Shown here piece after piece: positions 51,381-60,177 of a stretch of 64,000 nucleotides of DNA (positions are counted from its first letter, which is position 1; every line of letters begins with the position of its first letter). The notes under the pieces were generated by a model that was not told the DNA's origin, made no database searches, and saw only the letters and a program-made list of their open reading frames with translations. The stretch comes from Lachnoclostridium sp. An76 (GTDB lineage Bacteria > Bacillota > Clostridia > Lachnospirales > Lachnospiraceae). The DNA lies in NCBI RefSeq assembly GCF_002161355.1, contig NZ_NFHL01000002.1, positions 186,001 through 250,000 of the forward strand, read 5' to 3'. Both the position numbers and the translations under genes were made by a program.

Positions 51381-52748
51381 TCATATCTTCTGTTCCTGCA
51401 GTCCCTGCTTTTTCAGCCACTTCCTCATTGTGCAGATATAATACGGCACCAGTGGGATGAGCGCCGCCAGCCATGCCGCCGGATCCGCGAGGCATACACC
51501 GGTAAAGCTTGCCCGCCCCGCGACGAGCATCACGATCCCTGCCCTCGCCGCCAGCTCGAAGACACCGCCCAGCATGGGCACCAGCCCGTACCCCATCCCC
51601 TGGAGGGCATTCCGGTACAGGTAGATGCTGCCCAGGAAGGGATAACACCAGAATACCGCGCGGAAATACATGACCGCCGCGTCTGCCACAGCGGTCTCTG
51701 ACGGACTGACAAAGAGCCATGTCATATACCTTCCGCCGAAATACACCACTGCCATGGTGACCACGCTCCAGACAAGGATCATGATCTGCGTGCATTTCAC
51801 GCCTTCCCTGACACGGTCCGCTTTTCCCGCGCCGCGGTTCTGTCCCACATAGGTCGCAATAGTCGCGCCAAACGCCACAAACACAGTGCTGATGATATTC
51901 TGGAGCTTGCCTGCCGCAGAAAATCCCGCCATATAGTCTTCTCCGTATACATTCACCGCCCCCTGCACGATGACCGTGCCGATCGCGGTAATGGAAAACT
52001 GGAGCCCCATCGGTATGCCCAGCGCCAGAAGCCGGCCGAGGCTCTGGATGGAGATCCGGAAGTCGCCGCCTTTCAGATGGAGGAGCGGATATTTCTTTAT
52101 GATATATACAAGGCACAGGACTGCTGATATCCCCTGTGCGATGACCGTCGCATACGCGCATCCTTCGACGCCCATTCCAAAATTCACGATGAACACAATG
52201 TCCAGCACCACATTGATCACAGCGGAAATGATCAGGAAATAAAGCGGAGACCTGGAATCTCCCAGCGCCCTTAAGAAAGCGGCCAGCGCATTATACGCCG
52301 CGGTGACGATCAGACCGGCATAGATAATGCCCATGTAGCTTTTCACATCCGGCAGCAGTTCCTCCGAGTAGTTCATCAGCCGGAGGATCGGCTCATTGGC
52401 CACGGTAAGTCCCGCTGTCATCACCACCGCGAACACCGCGGAAAGGATGACTGACATCGCTACATAATGCCGCATCCTGTCATACTGCTTCGCCCCGAAC
52501 CACTGGGACACAAGGATCGCAAATCCGCTGCTCAGCCCGTTGAGCCACCCTGTCACAAAGAACATCAGGGAACCCGTGCTCCCGATCGCCGCCAGGGCAT
52601 CCACTCCGATAAACTGTCCCGCCACGATCGAATCCGCTATATTGTAAAACTGCTGGAAGATATTCCCCAGGCACATTGGGATCATAAAACGGATGATCAG
52701 CCTCATCGGGCTTCCGGCAGTCATATCGCTTGTCTTGTTCGTACTCAT
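51381..52748 (-). CDS. MATE-family efflux transporter
   Basis: Protein of 455 residues with twelve predicted helices in two homologous halves. Typical MATE features are PMRLIIRFMIPMCLGNIFQQFYNIADSIVAGQFIGVDALAAIG at the start, ILVSQWFGAKQYDRMRHYV, SRSPLYFLIISAVINVVLDIVFIVNFGMGVEGCAYATVIAQG and, in the second half, GIPMGLQFSITAIGTVIVQGAVN and YVGQNRGAGKADRVREGVK. It exports cationic drugs or metabolites using Na+ or H+. GGAGAGGGAG precedes ATG 52748. It is convergent with lon and divergent from the radical SAM gene. Confidence 0.94.
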   Translation of the reverse strand: MSTNKTSDMTAGSPMRLIIRFMIPMCLGNIFQQFYNIADSIVAGQFIGVDALAAIGSTGSLMFFVTGWLNGLSSGFAILVSQWFGAKQYDRMRHYVAMSVILSAVFAVVMTAGLTVANEPILRLMNYSEELLPDVKSYMGIIYAGLIVTAAYNALAAFLRALGDSRSPLYFLIISAVINVVLDIVFIVNFGMGVEGCAYATVIAQGISAVLCLVYIIKKYPLLHLKGGDFRISIQSLGRLLALGIPMGLQFSITAIGTVIVQGAVNVYGEDYMAGFSAAGKLQNIISTVFVAFGATIATYVGQNRGAGKADRVREGVKCTQIMILVWSVVTMAVVYFGGRYMTWLFVSPSETAVADAAVMYFRAVFWCYPFLGSIYLYRNALQGMGYGLVPMLGGVFELAARAGIVMLVAGRASFTGVCLADPAAWLAALIPLVPYYICTMRKWLKKQGLQEQKI

Positions 52749-52919
52749 AACGCTCCCTCTCCTGTATGCTGCTTTTGTGTGTATACTGCTTCTGTATATA
52801 TGCTGCTTCTGCGTTTTCCGCCTGTGCGTTTCTCTGTTTGCACGGTTCCCTATTATACAGGATTTCCCGCAGTTTGCAATGAGAATTTCCGATGAAATAA
52901 AAGAAAAAATAACTCGTTA

Positions 52920-52948
52920 TTGCCCCTCGCGGGACAACTCCTTATAAT
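52920..52948 (+). promoter_or_regulatory. Promoter of the radical SAM maturase gene
   Basis: TTGCCC (52920-52925), 17 bp, TATAAT (52943-52948), about 78 bp upstream of the start codon. Confidence 0.65.
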
Positions 52949-53025
52949 AAGGATATTGATAAAAGACCATACTGAAATATACTACTTCAATGACCCGTCC
53001 GGGTCCGGGCAGAAGGGAACAGGAT

Positions 53026-54141
53026 ATGAATTTAAATACTGTATTGATCAAACCGGCATCCAGCCAGTGCAGCATGACATGCGACTATTGTTTTTACTGC
53101 GACGAAGCAGCGAAAAGGGAATCTCCTTCCTATGGGATGATGACAGAAGAAACCCTCAAAAATATTGTTAAAAAAACATTGTTCCAGGCCACCGGAGATG
53201 TCTGCTTTGCCTTCCAGGGCGGGGAACCGACTTTGCGGGGGCTCCGTTTTTTTGAGAAAGCAGTTGAGTTTGAACAGCGGTATAACCGCAGGCAGGCCAG
53301 GATATCAAACACGCTTCAGACAAACGGCCTCCAGATCAACGAGGCGTGGTGCAGGTTTTTCCGTGAACATCATTTCCTCATTGGCATTTCCGTGGACGGC
53401 ACCCGGGAGACACATGACCAATGCCGCCACACAAAAAGCGGTGCCCCCACCTACGACCGTATCCTCGGAGCGATCCGGATGCTGGACAGCTTCCAGGTAG
53501 AATATAATATCCTTACCGTGGTAAATGCGTACACAGCTCCGAAAATACGGGAGATCTACGCTGATTACAGGGAAAAGGGCTGGAAGTTCCAGCAGTATAT
53601 CGCCTGCCTCGATCCTCTGGGACAGGAAGGCGGACATTCCCCTTACTCTTTGACGCCGGAAGCCTACGGGGAATTTCTGTCCACGCTCTTCGAGCTGTGG
53701 TACAAAGACTGGCGCCGCGGAAAAGCGCCATACATCCGTGATTTTGAAAATTATATCGGCATTGCCATGGGGTATGTCCCGGAAGCCTGTTCCCAGAGGG
53801 GGATCTGCTCAGTCCAGGGAGTCGCAGAGGCAGACGGCAGCGTATATCCCTGCGACTTCTACGCACTGGATGGATACAGGCTGGGGAATTTCAACAACGA
53901 TAAAATACAGGATTTTCTGGAAAATGACCGCGCCAGAGATTTCATAAATGAATCGAAAAAGATCAGCGGCTCCTGCCGGACCTGCCCCTATTATGCTCTT
54001 TGCCGGGGCGGCTGCCGCCGGACCCGGGTCAAAGAACCGGGCACAGACACTTACCGCAGTTATTTCTGCCGGAGCTATCAGATGTTTTTCAGCCGGGAGG
54101 GAAAGAAGATCGAAGAGATCGCCAGATATCTGAAAAAATAG
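53026..54141 (+). CDS. Radical SAM/SPASM protein, anaerobic sulfatase-maturase type
   Basis: Protein of 371 residues. The radical SAM cluster is CSMTCDYCFYC (Cx3Cx2C) near residue 15, with GGEPTLRG and the substrate region GISVDGTRETHDQCR. The C-terminal SPASM domain binds two more Fe-S clusters (CSQRGICSVQGVAEADGSVYPCDFY, then CRTCPYYALCRGGCRR). Anaerobic sulfatase-maturing enzymes convert an active-site Cys or Ser of sulfatases to formylglycine. ATG 53026 has AGAAGGG upstream; a frame 12 codons longer lacks a site. No sulfatase gene is in the window, so it either acts at a distance or modifies another peptide. Confidence 0.87.
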   Translation: MNLNTVLIKPASSQCSMTCDYCFYCDEAAKRESPSYGMMTEETLKNIVKKTLFQATGDVCFAFQGGEPTLRGLRFFEKAVEFEQRYNRRQARISNTLQTNGLQINEAWCRFFREHHFLIGISVDGTRETHDQCRHTKSGAPTYDRILGAIRMLDSFQVEYNILTVVNAYTAPKIREIYADYREKGWKFQQYIACLDPLGQEGGHSPYSLTPEAYGEFLSTLFELWYKDWRRGKAPYIRDFENYIGIAMGYVPEACSQRGICSVQGVAEADGSVYPCDFYALDGYRLGNFNNDKIQDFLENDRARDFINESKKISGSCRTCPYYALCRGGCRRTRVKEPGTDTYRSYFCRSYQMFFSREGKKIEEIARYLKK

Positions 54142-54220
54142 TACCTGAAAGTCAAAAAGCCGGAAACGCTGTGTTTATGTACAAATGTGTACGGATTTTA
54201 CAAATTTTAGTATCAAAAAC

Positions 54221-54249
54221 TTGAATCAAAATAGCCAGTATGCTATATT
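54221..54249 (+). promoter_or_regulatory. Promoter of the antitoxin RNA
   Basis: TTGAAT (54221-54226), 17 bp, TATATT (54244-54249); start expected near 54256. Confidence 0.6.
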
Positions 54250-54255
54250 ATGAAT

Positions 54256-54359
54256 GGAAAAGGAACAACCGCCCACAAGGGGTTGACCTCATGAAGCAAA
54301 CAATAACATAGAAATTACCACCTCTTCACTCGCCAAAGTTCCGGGGTGGTTTTTCTATG
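54256..54359 (+). ncRNA. Predicted antisense (antitoxin) RNA of a type I toxin-antitoxin locus
   Basis: About 104 nt transcribed toward the toxin gene from the promoter at 54221-54249 and ending at the shared hairpin (54307-54359). Its 5' part (54262-54290) shares GGAACAACCG and TGACCTC with the 5' part of the toxin transcript (54521-54491, opposite strand). It is complementary to the toxin mRNA only across the common terminator. The layout follows known convergent type I systems such as txpA/RatA; function inferred. Confidence 0.55.
54307..54359. terminator. Shared bidirectional terminator of the toxin-antitoxin locus
   Basis: CATAGAAATTACCACC (54307-54322) pairs with GGGTGGTTTTTCTATG (54344-54359). 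T-runs occur on both strands. Confidence 0.75.
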
Positions 54360-54368
54360 CCTAAAGCA

Positions 54369-54461
54369 CTATCTGATAAACGTAAAAACGAATGTCAGCA
54401 ATGCCAGAATGAACATTCCAAAAGCCATCAGATCCTTAAAGTCAAACGGTTTCTTGTCCAT
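54369..54461 (-). CDS. Small hydrophobic type I toxin (holin-like peptide)
   Basis: The open frame encodes 30 residues: a charged start (MDKKPFDFKDLM), one transmembrane helix (AFGMFILALLTFVFTFI) and a final Arg. This matches the putative holin-like toxin pattern of short Firmicute peptides that depolarise the membrane when overproduced. GGGGGTGG lies 6 bases before ATG 54461. The promoter on the minus strand is TTGTAC (54557-54552), 17 bp, TAGTAT (54534-54529), giving a leader of about 60 nt. A convergent antisense RNA and shared terminator complete the locus. Too short for most gene callers. Toxicity is inferred. Confidence 0.7.
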   Translation of the reverse strand: MDKKPFDFKDLMAFGMFILALLTFVFTFIR

Positions 54462-54528
54462 CAGCACCACCCCCATTCTATGTAAGAATAGAGGTCAGCC
54501 ACCCTGCAACACGGTTGTTCCTGTCCAT

Positions 54529-54557
54529 ATACTACCATAAGCGCAGACAGCGTACAA
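54529..54557 (-). promoter_or_regulatory. Promoter of the toxin mRNA
   Basis: TTGTAC, 17 bp, TAGTAT on the minus strand; start expected near 54522, immediately before the GGAACAACCG sequence shared with the antitoxin RNA. Confidence 0.6.
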
Positions 54558-54737
54558 TATCTATTTCAGTATCACCGGGATCCTCTGCAGCTCCCCGGTC
54601 AGGTGCGGCATAGGTCGCGTTTTACTACCTCTGCCCCCGTCTTCTTCGGTGTCATCCGGTCCTCATTTTACCCGTTCGATCTGCTCAACATCCATAACGC
54701 TAACGCTCGTATCCGGTGGTTTTTATTGATACACAAC
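54558..54737. other. Spacer with a decayed dispersed repeat
   Basis: No gene is visible between the toxin promoter and the tRNA terminator. Bases 54586-54638 resemble 39290-39342 at about 80 percent. Confidence 0.45.
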
Positions 54738-54777
54738 AAAAGCCGGAAACGCTGAATCTGTAACGTTTCCGGCTTTT
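54738..54777 (-). terminator. Terminator after tRNA-Gly(CCC)
   Basis: AAAAGCCGGAAACG and CGTTTCCGGCTTTT form a perfect 14-bp stem with a 12-base loop. A half copy, AAAAAGCCGGAAACGCTG, occurs near 54154 after the radical SAM gene. Confidence 0.8.
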
Positions 54778-54781
54778 CTTA

Positions 54782-54852
54782 AGCAGATGACGGGAATCGA
54801 ACCCGCCTCCCCAGCTTGGGAAGCTGGTGTTCTACCGATGAACTACATCTGC
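54782..54852 (-). tRNA. tRNA-Gly(CCC)
   Basis: 71-nt cloverleaf: acceptor GCAGATG / CATCTGC, D-loop AGTTCATCGGTAGA, anticodon arm CCAGC-TTCCCAA-GCTGG giving CCC, T-arm GCGGGTTCGATTCCCGT. CCA is not encoded. Confidence 0.95.
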
Positions 54853-54978
54853 ATTCGGTACGAGTAAGATTATACCGCTGTTCGTCTAAAATTGCAAGGC
54901 TTTTTTCTCTCACTTTTCCTTCTCACTTTTCCTTCTAACAGCCTTCCCTCACTTACCGTCCAACCGCTTCAATCATCC

Positions 54979-55647
54979 TCACTCGATCTGCCAGTCAATG
55001 GGCTCGATGCCGTGCTCCTCGAGGAACCGGTTCGTCTGGCTGAAGGGCCTGCTACCGAAAAATCCACGGAACGCGGACAGCGGGCTCGGATGGGGAGCTG
55101 TCAGGATCAGATGCTTTGGATTATTGAGCATAGCCTTCTTTCTCTGCGCCGGGCTGCCCCAAAGGATGAATACGATTGGGCGGTCCTGGCTGTTGAGCGC
55201 CATGATCGCGGCGTCCGTAAACTCCTCCCAACCGATCCCCCGGTGGGAATTCGCCTGATGCGCTCTTACGGTAAGTACGGTATTGAGCATGAGCACTCCC
55301 TGCTCCGCCCATTTTGTCAGGCAGCCATGGTCCGGGATCGTACAGCCCAGGTCATCATGGAGTTCCTGATAGATATTCACAAGAGACGGCGGGATCTCCA
55401 CCCCTTTCTTCACAGAAAAACAGAGCCCGTGCGCCTGACCATTATTGTGGTACGGGTCCTGTCCCAGGATCACCACTTTTACCTCCTTGAGCGGCGTCAG
55501 ATGGAATGCGTTAAAAATATCCTCCGCCGGCGGAAAGATCAGCCTTGTCCTGTATTCATGGTTCACTGTCTCGAACAGCTTCTTATAGTATGGTTTGGAA
55601 AACTCCCCTTTCAGCGCTTCATACCAGCCTCCGTTTAATCCTGCCAT
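54979..55647 (-). CDS. ung: Uracil-DNA glycosylase
   Basis: Protein of 222 residues, family 1 UDG. It removes uracil from DNA. Motifs are the water-activating loop VVILGQDPYHNNGQAHGLCFSV, VLMLNTVLTVRAHQANSHRGIGWEEFTD and the minor-groove loop HPSPLSAFRGFFGSRPF with its catalytic His. AAGGAGAG lies before ATG 55647. It is a single gene; the GGGGTCAGACCCC palindrome lies upstream. Confidence 0.96.
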   Translation of the reverse strand: MAGLNGGWYEALKGEFSKPYYKKLFETVNHEYRTRLIFPPAEDIFNAFHLTPLKEVKVVILGQDPYHNNGQAHGLCFSVKKGVEIPPSLVNIYQELHDDLGCTIPDHGCLTKWAEQGVLMLNTVLTVRAHQANSHRGIGWEEFTDAAIMALNSQDRPIVFILWGSPAQRKKAMLNNPKHLILTAPHPSPLSAFRGFFGSRPFSQTNRFLEEHGIEPIDWQIE

Positions 55648-55683
55648 AACTCTCTCCTTAAATTTTCAGAATATTCATCCCAT

Positions 55684-55719
55684 CGGGGTCAGACCCCTTT
55701 TCAAAGGGGTCTGACCCCG
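55684..55719. repeat. Perfect 17-bp inverted repeat GGGGTCAGACCCC type
   Basis: CGGGGTCAGACCCCTTT and AAAGGGGTCTGACCCCG flank a 2-base centre. Each arm itself contains the near-palindrome GGGGTCAGACCCC. It lies 13 bp past the hisF stop and 37 bp before ung. There is no T-run, so it is not a standard terminator. Confidence 0.75.
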
Positions 55720-55731
55720 TTCACAGTTTTT

Positions 55732-56493
55732 TCACAATCTCACCGGCACGCCTTCTCCCCTCAGGTACTCTTTTACCTGCCGGATCTCCAGTTCTTTATA
55801 ATGGAACAGCGACGCCGCCAGTGCCGCGTCCGCCTTCCCCTCGGTCAGCGCTTCTTTGAAGTGCTCCAGTGTCCCAGCCCCGCCTGATGCGATCACAGGG
55901 ATGGATACGTTTTCCGCGATCGTGCGCGTCAGCTCCAGGTCATACCCTGCCTTTGTCCCATCGCAGTCCATGCTGGTGAGCAGGATCTCTCCGGCGCCGA
56001 GCCGTTCCACTTTCTGCGCCCATTCTACGGCATCGATCCCGACATCGATACGGCCGCCGTTTTTATAGATATTCCATCCTGACCCGTCTTCCCGCTTTTT
56101 GGCGTCTATGGCTACGACGACGCACTGACTACCGAATTTATCCGCCGCGTCGCTGATCAGCTCCGGCGTATTGATCGCCGAAGAGTTGATGGAAACTTTA
56201 TCCGCGCCTTCTCTCAGGATCGCGCGGAAATCATCCACCGTACGGATACCTCCGCCTACCGTGAACGGAATGAACACGCACTCCGCCACCTGCCGGACCA
56301 TATCAACCACTGTCCTGCGCTCATCCGAAGATGCGGTAATGTCAAGGAATACCAGCTCATCCGCCCCGGCTTTGTCATATGCCTTCGCGATCTCCACCGG
56401 ATCTCCCGCGTCTTTCAGGTCCACAAAATTTACGCCCTTTACTACCCTGCCCGCATTTACGTCCAGACAGGGGATGATCCTTTTTGTAAACAT
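55732..56493 (-). CDS. hisF: Imidazole glycerol phosphate synthase subunit HisF
   Basis: Protein of 253 residues, the cyclase half of IGP synthase in histidine biosynthesis. The TIM barrel has the catalytic Asp residues in [18 protein letters not shown] and [10 protein letters not shown], and phosphate-binding [14 protein letters not shown] and [19 protein letters not shown] precedes ATG 56493; the frame runs nine codons further upstream into hisH without a site. It lies immediately after hisH. Other his genes are not in the window. Confidence 0.96.
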   Translation of the reverse strand: MFTKRIIPCLDVNAGRVVKGVNFVDLKDAGDPVEIAKAYDKAGADELVFLDITASSDERRTVVDMVRQVAECVFIPFTVGGGIRTVDDFRAILREGADKVSINSSAINTPELISDAADKFGSQCVVVAIDAKKREDGSGWNIYKNGGRIDVGIDAVEWAQKVERLGAGEILLTSMDCDGTKAGYDLELTRTIAENVSIPVIASGGAGTLEHFKEALTEGKADAALAASLFHYKELEIRQVKEYLRGEGVPVRL

Positions 56494-56506
56494 GCTCCGC
56501 CTCCTC

Positions 56507-57112
56507 TCACAGCTCCACAAAATTCTTCAGGATATGCAGTCCCACATCGCTGCTCTTCTCCGGGTGGAACTGGCAGGCGAACACATTTCCCTGCTCCACG
56601 GAAGCATGGATATGCGTACAATATTCCGTTGTGGCTTTTACGATCTTCTCATCTTCTGCTTTCAGATAGTAGGAATGTACAAAATACACATACGACTGCT
56701 CCCTGATCCCCCGGAACAGCCTTCCGTCATTCTGCAGGTGCAGGGAATTCCAACCCATATGAGGGATCTTCATCCCCTCTGCCTCCGGGATCCTCAGGAT
56801 CTCCCCTTTCAGGATCCCAAGTCCCGCCACGCCGGGAGCTTCCTCGCTGCGCTCAAACAGAAGCTGCAGGCCGAGGCAGATCCCCAGGAAAGGTTTTCCG
56901 CTCTCCGCCACGTCACGGATCACCGGTTCCAGCCCTCTTCTCCGGATATTCGCCATGGCGTCGCCAAAGGCCCCGACGCCGGGCAGGATCACTTTATCCG
57001 CGCTGAGTATCTTCTCCGCGTCCCCGGTGATATGCACCTGTTCCCCCAGGGAGATCAGCGCTTTTTCCACGCTCCGGATATTTCCCGCATCATAATCAAT
57101 GACCGCGATCAT
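56507..57112 (-). CDS. hisH: Imidazole glycerol phosphate synthase glutaminase subunit HisH
   Basis: Protein of 201 residues, a class I glutamine amidotransferase that supplies ammonia to His[20 protein letters not shown] is at the N-terminus, the nucleophile Cys in [11 protein letters not shown], and the His/Glu pair in [12 protein letters not shown]. The start overlaps the symporter stop (ATGA), which is an unusual partner. GGAAGGAGG lies upstream within the symporter gene. Confidence 0.96.
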   Translation of the reverse strand: MIAVIDYDAGNIRSVEKALISLGEQVHITGDAEKILSADKVILPGVGAFGDAMANIRRRGLEPVIRDVAESGKPFLGICLGLQLLFERSEEAPGVAGLGILKGEILRIPEAEGMKIPHMGWNSLHLQNDGRLFRGIREQSYVYFVHSYYLKAEDEKIVKATTEYCTHIHASVEQGNVFACQFHPEKSSDVGLHILKNFVEL

Positions 57113-58518
57113 CTGCCTTCCTCCTTCCCGACGCCTGTCTTTACAACAGGTACAGGCGTATCATCCACTGCATCCAGATTATTGATATACTTTTTCGTCT
57201 CCTTCACAATGACCGGCGACAGCAGCAGCACCGCGATCAGATTGGGGATCGCCATCAGCGCGTTCAGGATGTCCGCGATCTTCCAAACGAGATCGAGGGC
57301 AAGCACCGGGGCAATGAGAGAAACCGCGATATAAAGAACACGGTACGGGATCAGCCCCTTCTTACCCGAAAAGTATTCCACGCACCGCTCTCCATAGTAC
57401 GCCCAGCCGAGGATCGTGGAATACGCAAAGGAGATAATGCCTACGACAAGGATAAACGGCCCGAAGAACGGGATCTGTCCGAATGCAAGGGTCGTCAGCT
57501 CGCCCCCGTCCGCTATCTGGTCTGCGTTGATGGCCGGATTTTTCATGATCGTCGACACGAGCACAAGACCAGTCATCAGGCAGACGACTACCGTATCCCA
57601 GAATGTCCCCGTGGAAGAGACAAGGGCCTGGCGCACCGGATTCTTCGTCTTCGCCGCCGCAGCCGCGATCGGAGCGGAGCCCATACCGGATTCATTGGAA
57701 AACAGTCCCCTGGCCACTCCGTACTGCATCGCATAGCGGATCCCTGTCCCGACGAGCCCGCCTGCCGCCGCACCCGGCGTAAATGCCAGACGACAGATCG
57801 TCTTTATCGCCGGAATGATATAATCATAATTGATCCCAAGGATGATCAGGCAGCCCACTACATAAAAGATTGCCATAAAAGGCACCAGCTTCTCACACAC
57901 ATTGGCAATGCTCTTGATCCCTCCGAAGATCACGAATGCAGTGAGCACAGCGACGATGACCCCGATGATCCACGGCTCGATCCCCAGGTTCTCATTGCAC
58001 ACCTCGGCAATGGCATTTACCTGGGTCGCACATCCGATCCCAAAGGACGCAAATCCGGCAAACACCGCGAAGACCATGCCCAGCCACTTCATGTTCAGCC
58101 CACGCTCCAGGGCATACATAGCGCCGCCCTGCATACGGCCGTCCGCTGTCTTTACCCGATACTTGACCGCGATCAGCGACTCCGCATATTTCGTAGCGAT
58201 ACCGAACACACCGGTCAGCCAGCACCAGAGCACAGCCCCAGGCCCGCCGAGGGCGATCGCCGTACCCACCCCGATGATATTTCCGGTACCGATGGTAGAC
58301 GCTAGCGCTGTGGTGAGGGCGCCGAACTGGCTGACCTCTCCGTCCGCGTCATCTTCCCTGGACACAGAAAGCGGGATCCCTTTTGTGATGGACTTTCTCT
58401 GGATAAACCCGGTGCGCACTGTCATAAACAGATGCGTGCCGAGAAGCAGGATGATCATCCACCATCCCCACACAAAATCATCCACGGACTGCACGATATC
58501 AAATATCTTTTCATACAT
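57109..58518 (-). CDS. Sodium:alanine/glycine symporter (AGCS family)
   Basis: Protein of 469 residues with about ten helices. AGCS motifs are [27 protein letters not shown] at the start, [61 protein letters not shown] and [22 protein letters not shown]. It imports alanine or glycine with Na+. ATG 58518 has GGGAGG upstream; a longer frame of 32 codons lacks a site. The leader contains a 10-bp perfect hairpin (58545-58592). It is co-transcribed and translationally coupled with hisH and hisF. Confidence 0.93.
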   Translation of the reverse strand: MYEKIFDIVQSVDDFVWGWWMIILLLGTHLFMTVRTGFIQRKSITKGIPLSVSREDDADGEVSQFGALTTALASTIGTGNIIGVGTAIALGGPGAVLWCWLTGVFGIATKYAESLIAVKYRVKTADGRMQGGAMYALERGLNMKWLGMVFAVFAGFASFGIGCATQVNAIAEVCNENLGIEPWIIGVIVAVLTAFVIFGGIKSIANVCEKLVPFMAIFYVVGCLIILGINYDYIIPAIKTICRLAFTPGAAAGGLVGTGIRYAMQYGVARGLFSNESGMGSAPIAAAAAKTKNPVRQALVSSTGTFWDTVVVCLMTGLVLVSTIMKNPAINADQIADGGELTTLAFGQIPFFGPFILVVGIISFAYSTILGWAYYGERCVEYFSGKKGLIPYRVLYIAVSLIAPVLALDLVWKIADILNALMAIPNLIAVLLLSPVIVKETKKYINNLDAVDDTPVPVVKTGVGKEEGR

Positions 58519-58544
58519 GGCTCTCTTCCTCCCAGATAACAATT

Positions 58545-58592
58545 CAGGCATACGCAATGCCCACTGCCCACAGCCGGCATACCGTATGCCTG
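58545..58592 (-). promoter_or_regulatory. Leader hairpin before the AGCS symporter gene
   Basis: CAGGCATACG (58592-58583, minus) and CGTATGCCTG form a perfect 10-bp stem, and GCATACGGTATGC gives an alternative smaller hairpin at its base. No known riboswitch is recognised and there is no T-run. It may be a regulatory leader. Confidence 0.35.
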
Positions 58593-58631
58593 TAAAACAT
58601 CTCAACACTGACATTTTAGCGTATTTCCGCT

Positions 58632-60161
58632 TTAATGTAAAGAAGCATTTCCACAGCTGTCCGGTTTTGCTTTTTCACCGCCGTTTCCCGCGTCCAGCTC
58701 AAACCAGAACTCCACTCCATTCTCGAAGTTCTTTACCCCGTATTTCTGATGGAAGGACTCCATGATTGCCTTTACGATAGACAGGCCGATGCCGTTGCCC
58801 CCATACTCTCTTGTATGCGCCTTGTCTACTTTGTAGAACTTATCCCACAGCTTCGGGATATCCTCCTCCGGGATCGGCTTCCCGCTGTTGAACACAGATA
58901 CCCTCGCCTTCCCGTCTTCCGGAACAACACGCACCTCGATCCGCTTCTCATTCTCCACATGATGGATCGCATTGGTCAGATAATTGCGCACGACCTGCTC
59001 GGTCTTGAACTCATCCGCCCAGACATAAAGGGAATCATCTGCGATGAAATCCACTTCCGCCCCAGCCTGCTGCACGAGGATCTCGCAGCTTGCGATCACG
59101 CCTTTCACCAGCTTCACGATATCAAACCGTTCAAACTGGACTTCATCATTCCCGAATTCCAGCTGGTTCAGAGTGAGGAGGTTTTTGACCATCATATTCA
59201 TCTTGCCCGCCTCATCCATGATCACATCGCAGTAAAACTCCCTGCTCTCCGGGTCATCGCTGATCCCCTCTTTAAGCCCTTCCGCATAGCCCTGGATCAG
59301 GGCAATGGGAGTCTTGAGCTCATGGGAGACATTGCCCAGGAATTCATTCCTCATATCCTCGATCTTTTCCTTCTGCTCGATGTCCTTCTGGAGCTGGTTG
59401 TTCGCGCTCTTTAACTCGGACACCGTCTTTTCGAGCTGGGCGGACATCCTGTTGAAATTCCGGCCCAGGATGCCGATCTCATCCTCGCCGCCCCGCGTAT
59501 ACTTAGCCTCGAAATTCAGGTTCGCCATCTCCTGGGAAAGTCCCGCAAGCTCCATCACGGGCTGTGTGATCCTGCGCGAAAACAGCCATATGAGCAGTCC
59601 CCCGAAGACGATCCCGATGACGCCCAGATAAATGAGGAAACGGTTCGCCAGGGATGCGCTCTCCTGGATACTCGCCAGGGGGCTCTGCATGATAAACCAG
59701 GACCCGTCAGACAGGCGTCCGCACATTTTCAGATATTCCACATCTCCTGTAACCCCCTGCGCATCATCCCGGTAGATCGTATAAGTATCCGTCTGCCTGA
59801 TCACATCCGATACATTCACCCCGGCCATGCCCGCCAGCATACCCAGCGTCATCTCCTTAAAGCGGGGATCCGCAGTCCCGAGCGTACTCAGGACCGCATC
59901 GCCGCCCGCGTCTATGACGACCAGGTCCACGTTTGCCTTCTCCGTGCGGACCAGGATATTATTGAGCGACGATGTCTCTGACATTTTATTTTCCGCGAAC
60001 ATACGGTCAACTTCATTGTACGTGCGCAGAAGCTCCTGAGACTTATGCGAAAGATAGTATGTGCCCAGGAAGCCATTGTTCACGACCAGTACAGCGCCAA
60101 GGATAAATACCAGAAGCCCAATAAAAATAGCAGTGATCTGCCTTCGGATCGAATATTTCAT
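58632..60161 (-). CDS. Sensor histidine kinase with HAMP domain
   Basis: Protein of 509 residues. Helix 1 (ITAIFIGLLVFILGAVLVV) is near the N-terminus, an extracellular sensor domain spans about 32-165, and helix 2 is FLIYLGVIGIVFGGLLIWLF. HAMP follows (RRITQPVMELAGLSQEMANLNFEAKY), then HisKA with the phospho-acceptor in FLGNVSHELKTPIALIQGYAEG and the ATPase domain (NYLTNAIHHV, LWDKFYKVDK, YGGNGIGLSIVKAIME). It is the partner of the OmpR-type regulator 16 bp upstream. GAGGTG lies before ATG 60161. Signal unknown. Confidence 0.93.
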   Translation of the reverse strand: MKYSIRRQITAIFIGLLVFILGAVLVVNNGFLGTYYLSHKSQELLRTYNEVDRMFAENKMSETSSLNNILVRTEKANVDLVVIDAGGDAVLSTLGTADPRFKEMTLGMLAGMAGVNVSDVIRQTDTYTIYRDDAQGVTGDVEYLKMCGRLSDGSWFIMQSPLASIQESASLANRFLIYLGVIGIVFGGLLIWLFSRRITQPVMELAGLSQEMANLNFEAKYTRGGEDEIGILGRNFNRMSAQLEKTVSELKSANNQLQKDIEQKEKIEDMRNEFLGNVSHELKTPIALIQGYAEGLKEGISDDPESREFYCDVIMDEAGKMNMMVKNLLTLNQLEFGNDEVQFERFDIVKLVKGVIASCEILVQQAGAEVDFIADDSLYVWADEFKTEQVVRNYLTNAIHHVENEKRIEVRVVPEDGKARVSVFNSGKPIPEEDIPKLWDKFYKVDKAHTREYGGNGIGLSIVKAIMESFHQKYGVKNFENGVEFWFELDAGNGGEKAKPDSCGNASLH

Positions 60162-60177
60162 AAAGCTTCACCTCAGA

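Noticed and set aside
41117..54852. tRNA-Gly genes as integration sites with attachment duplications
   Set aside because: No integrase gene and no duplicated tRNA 3' end is seen near either tRNA.
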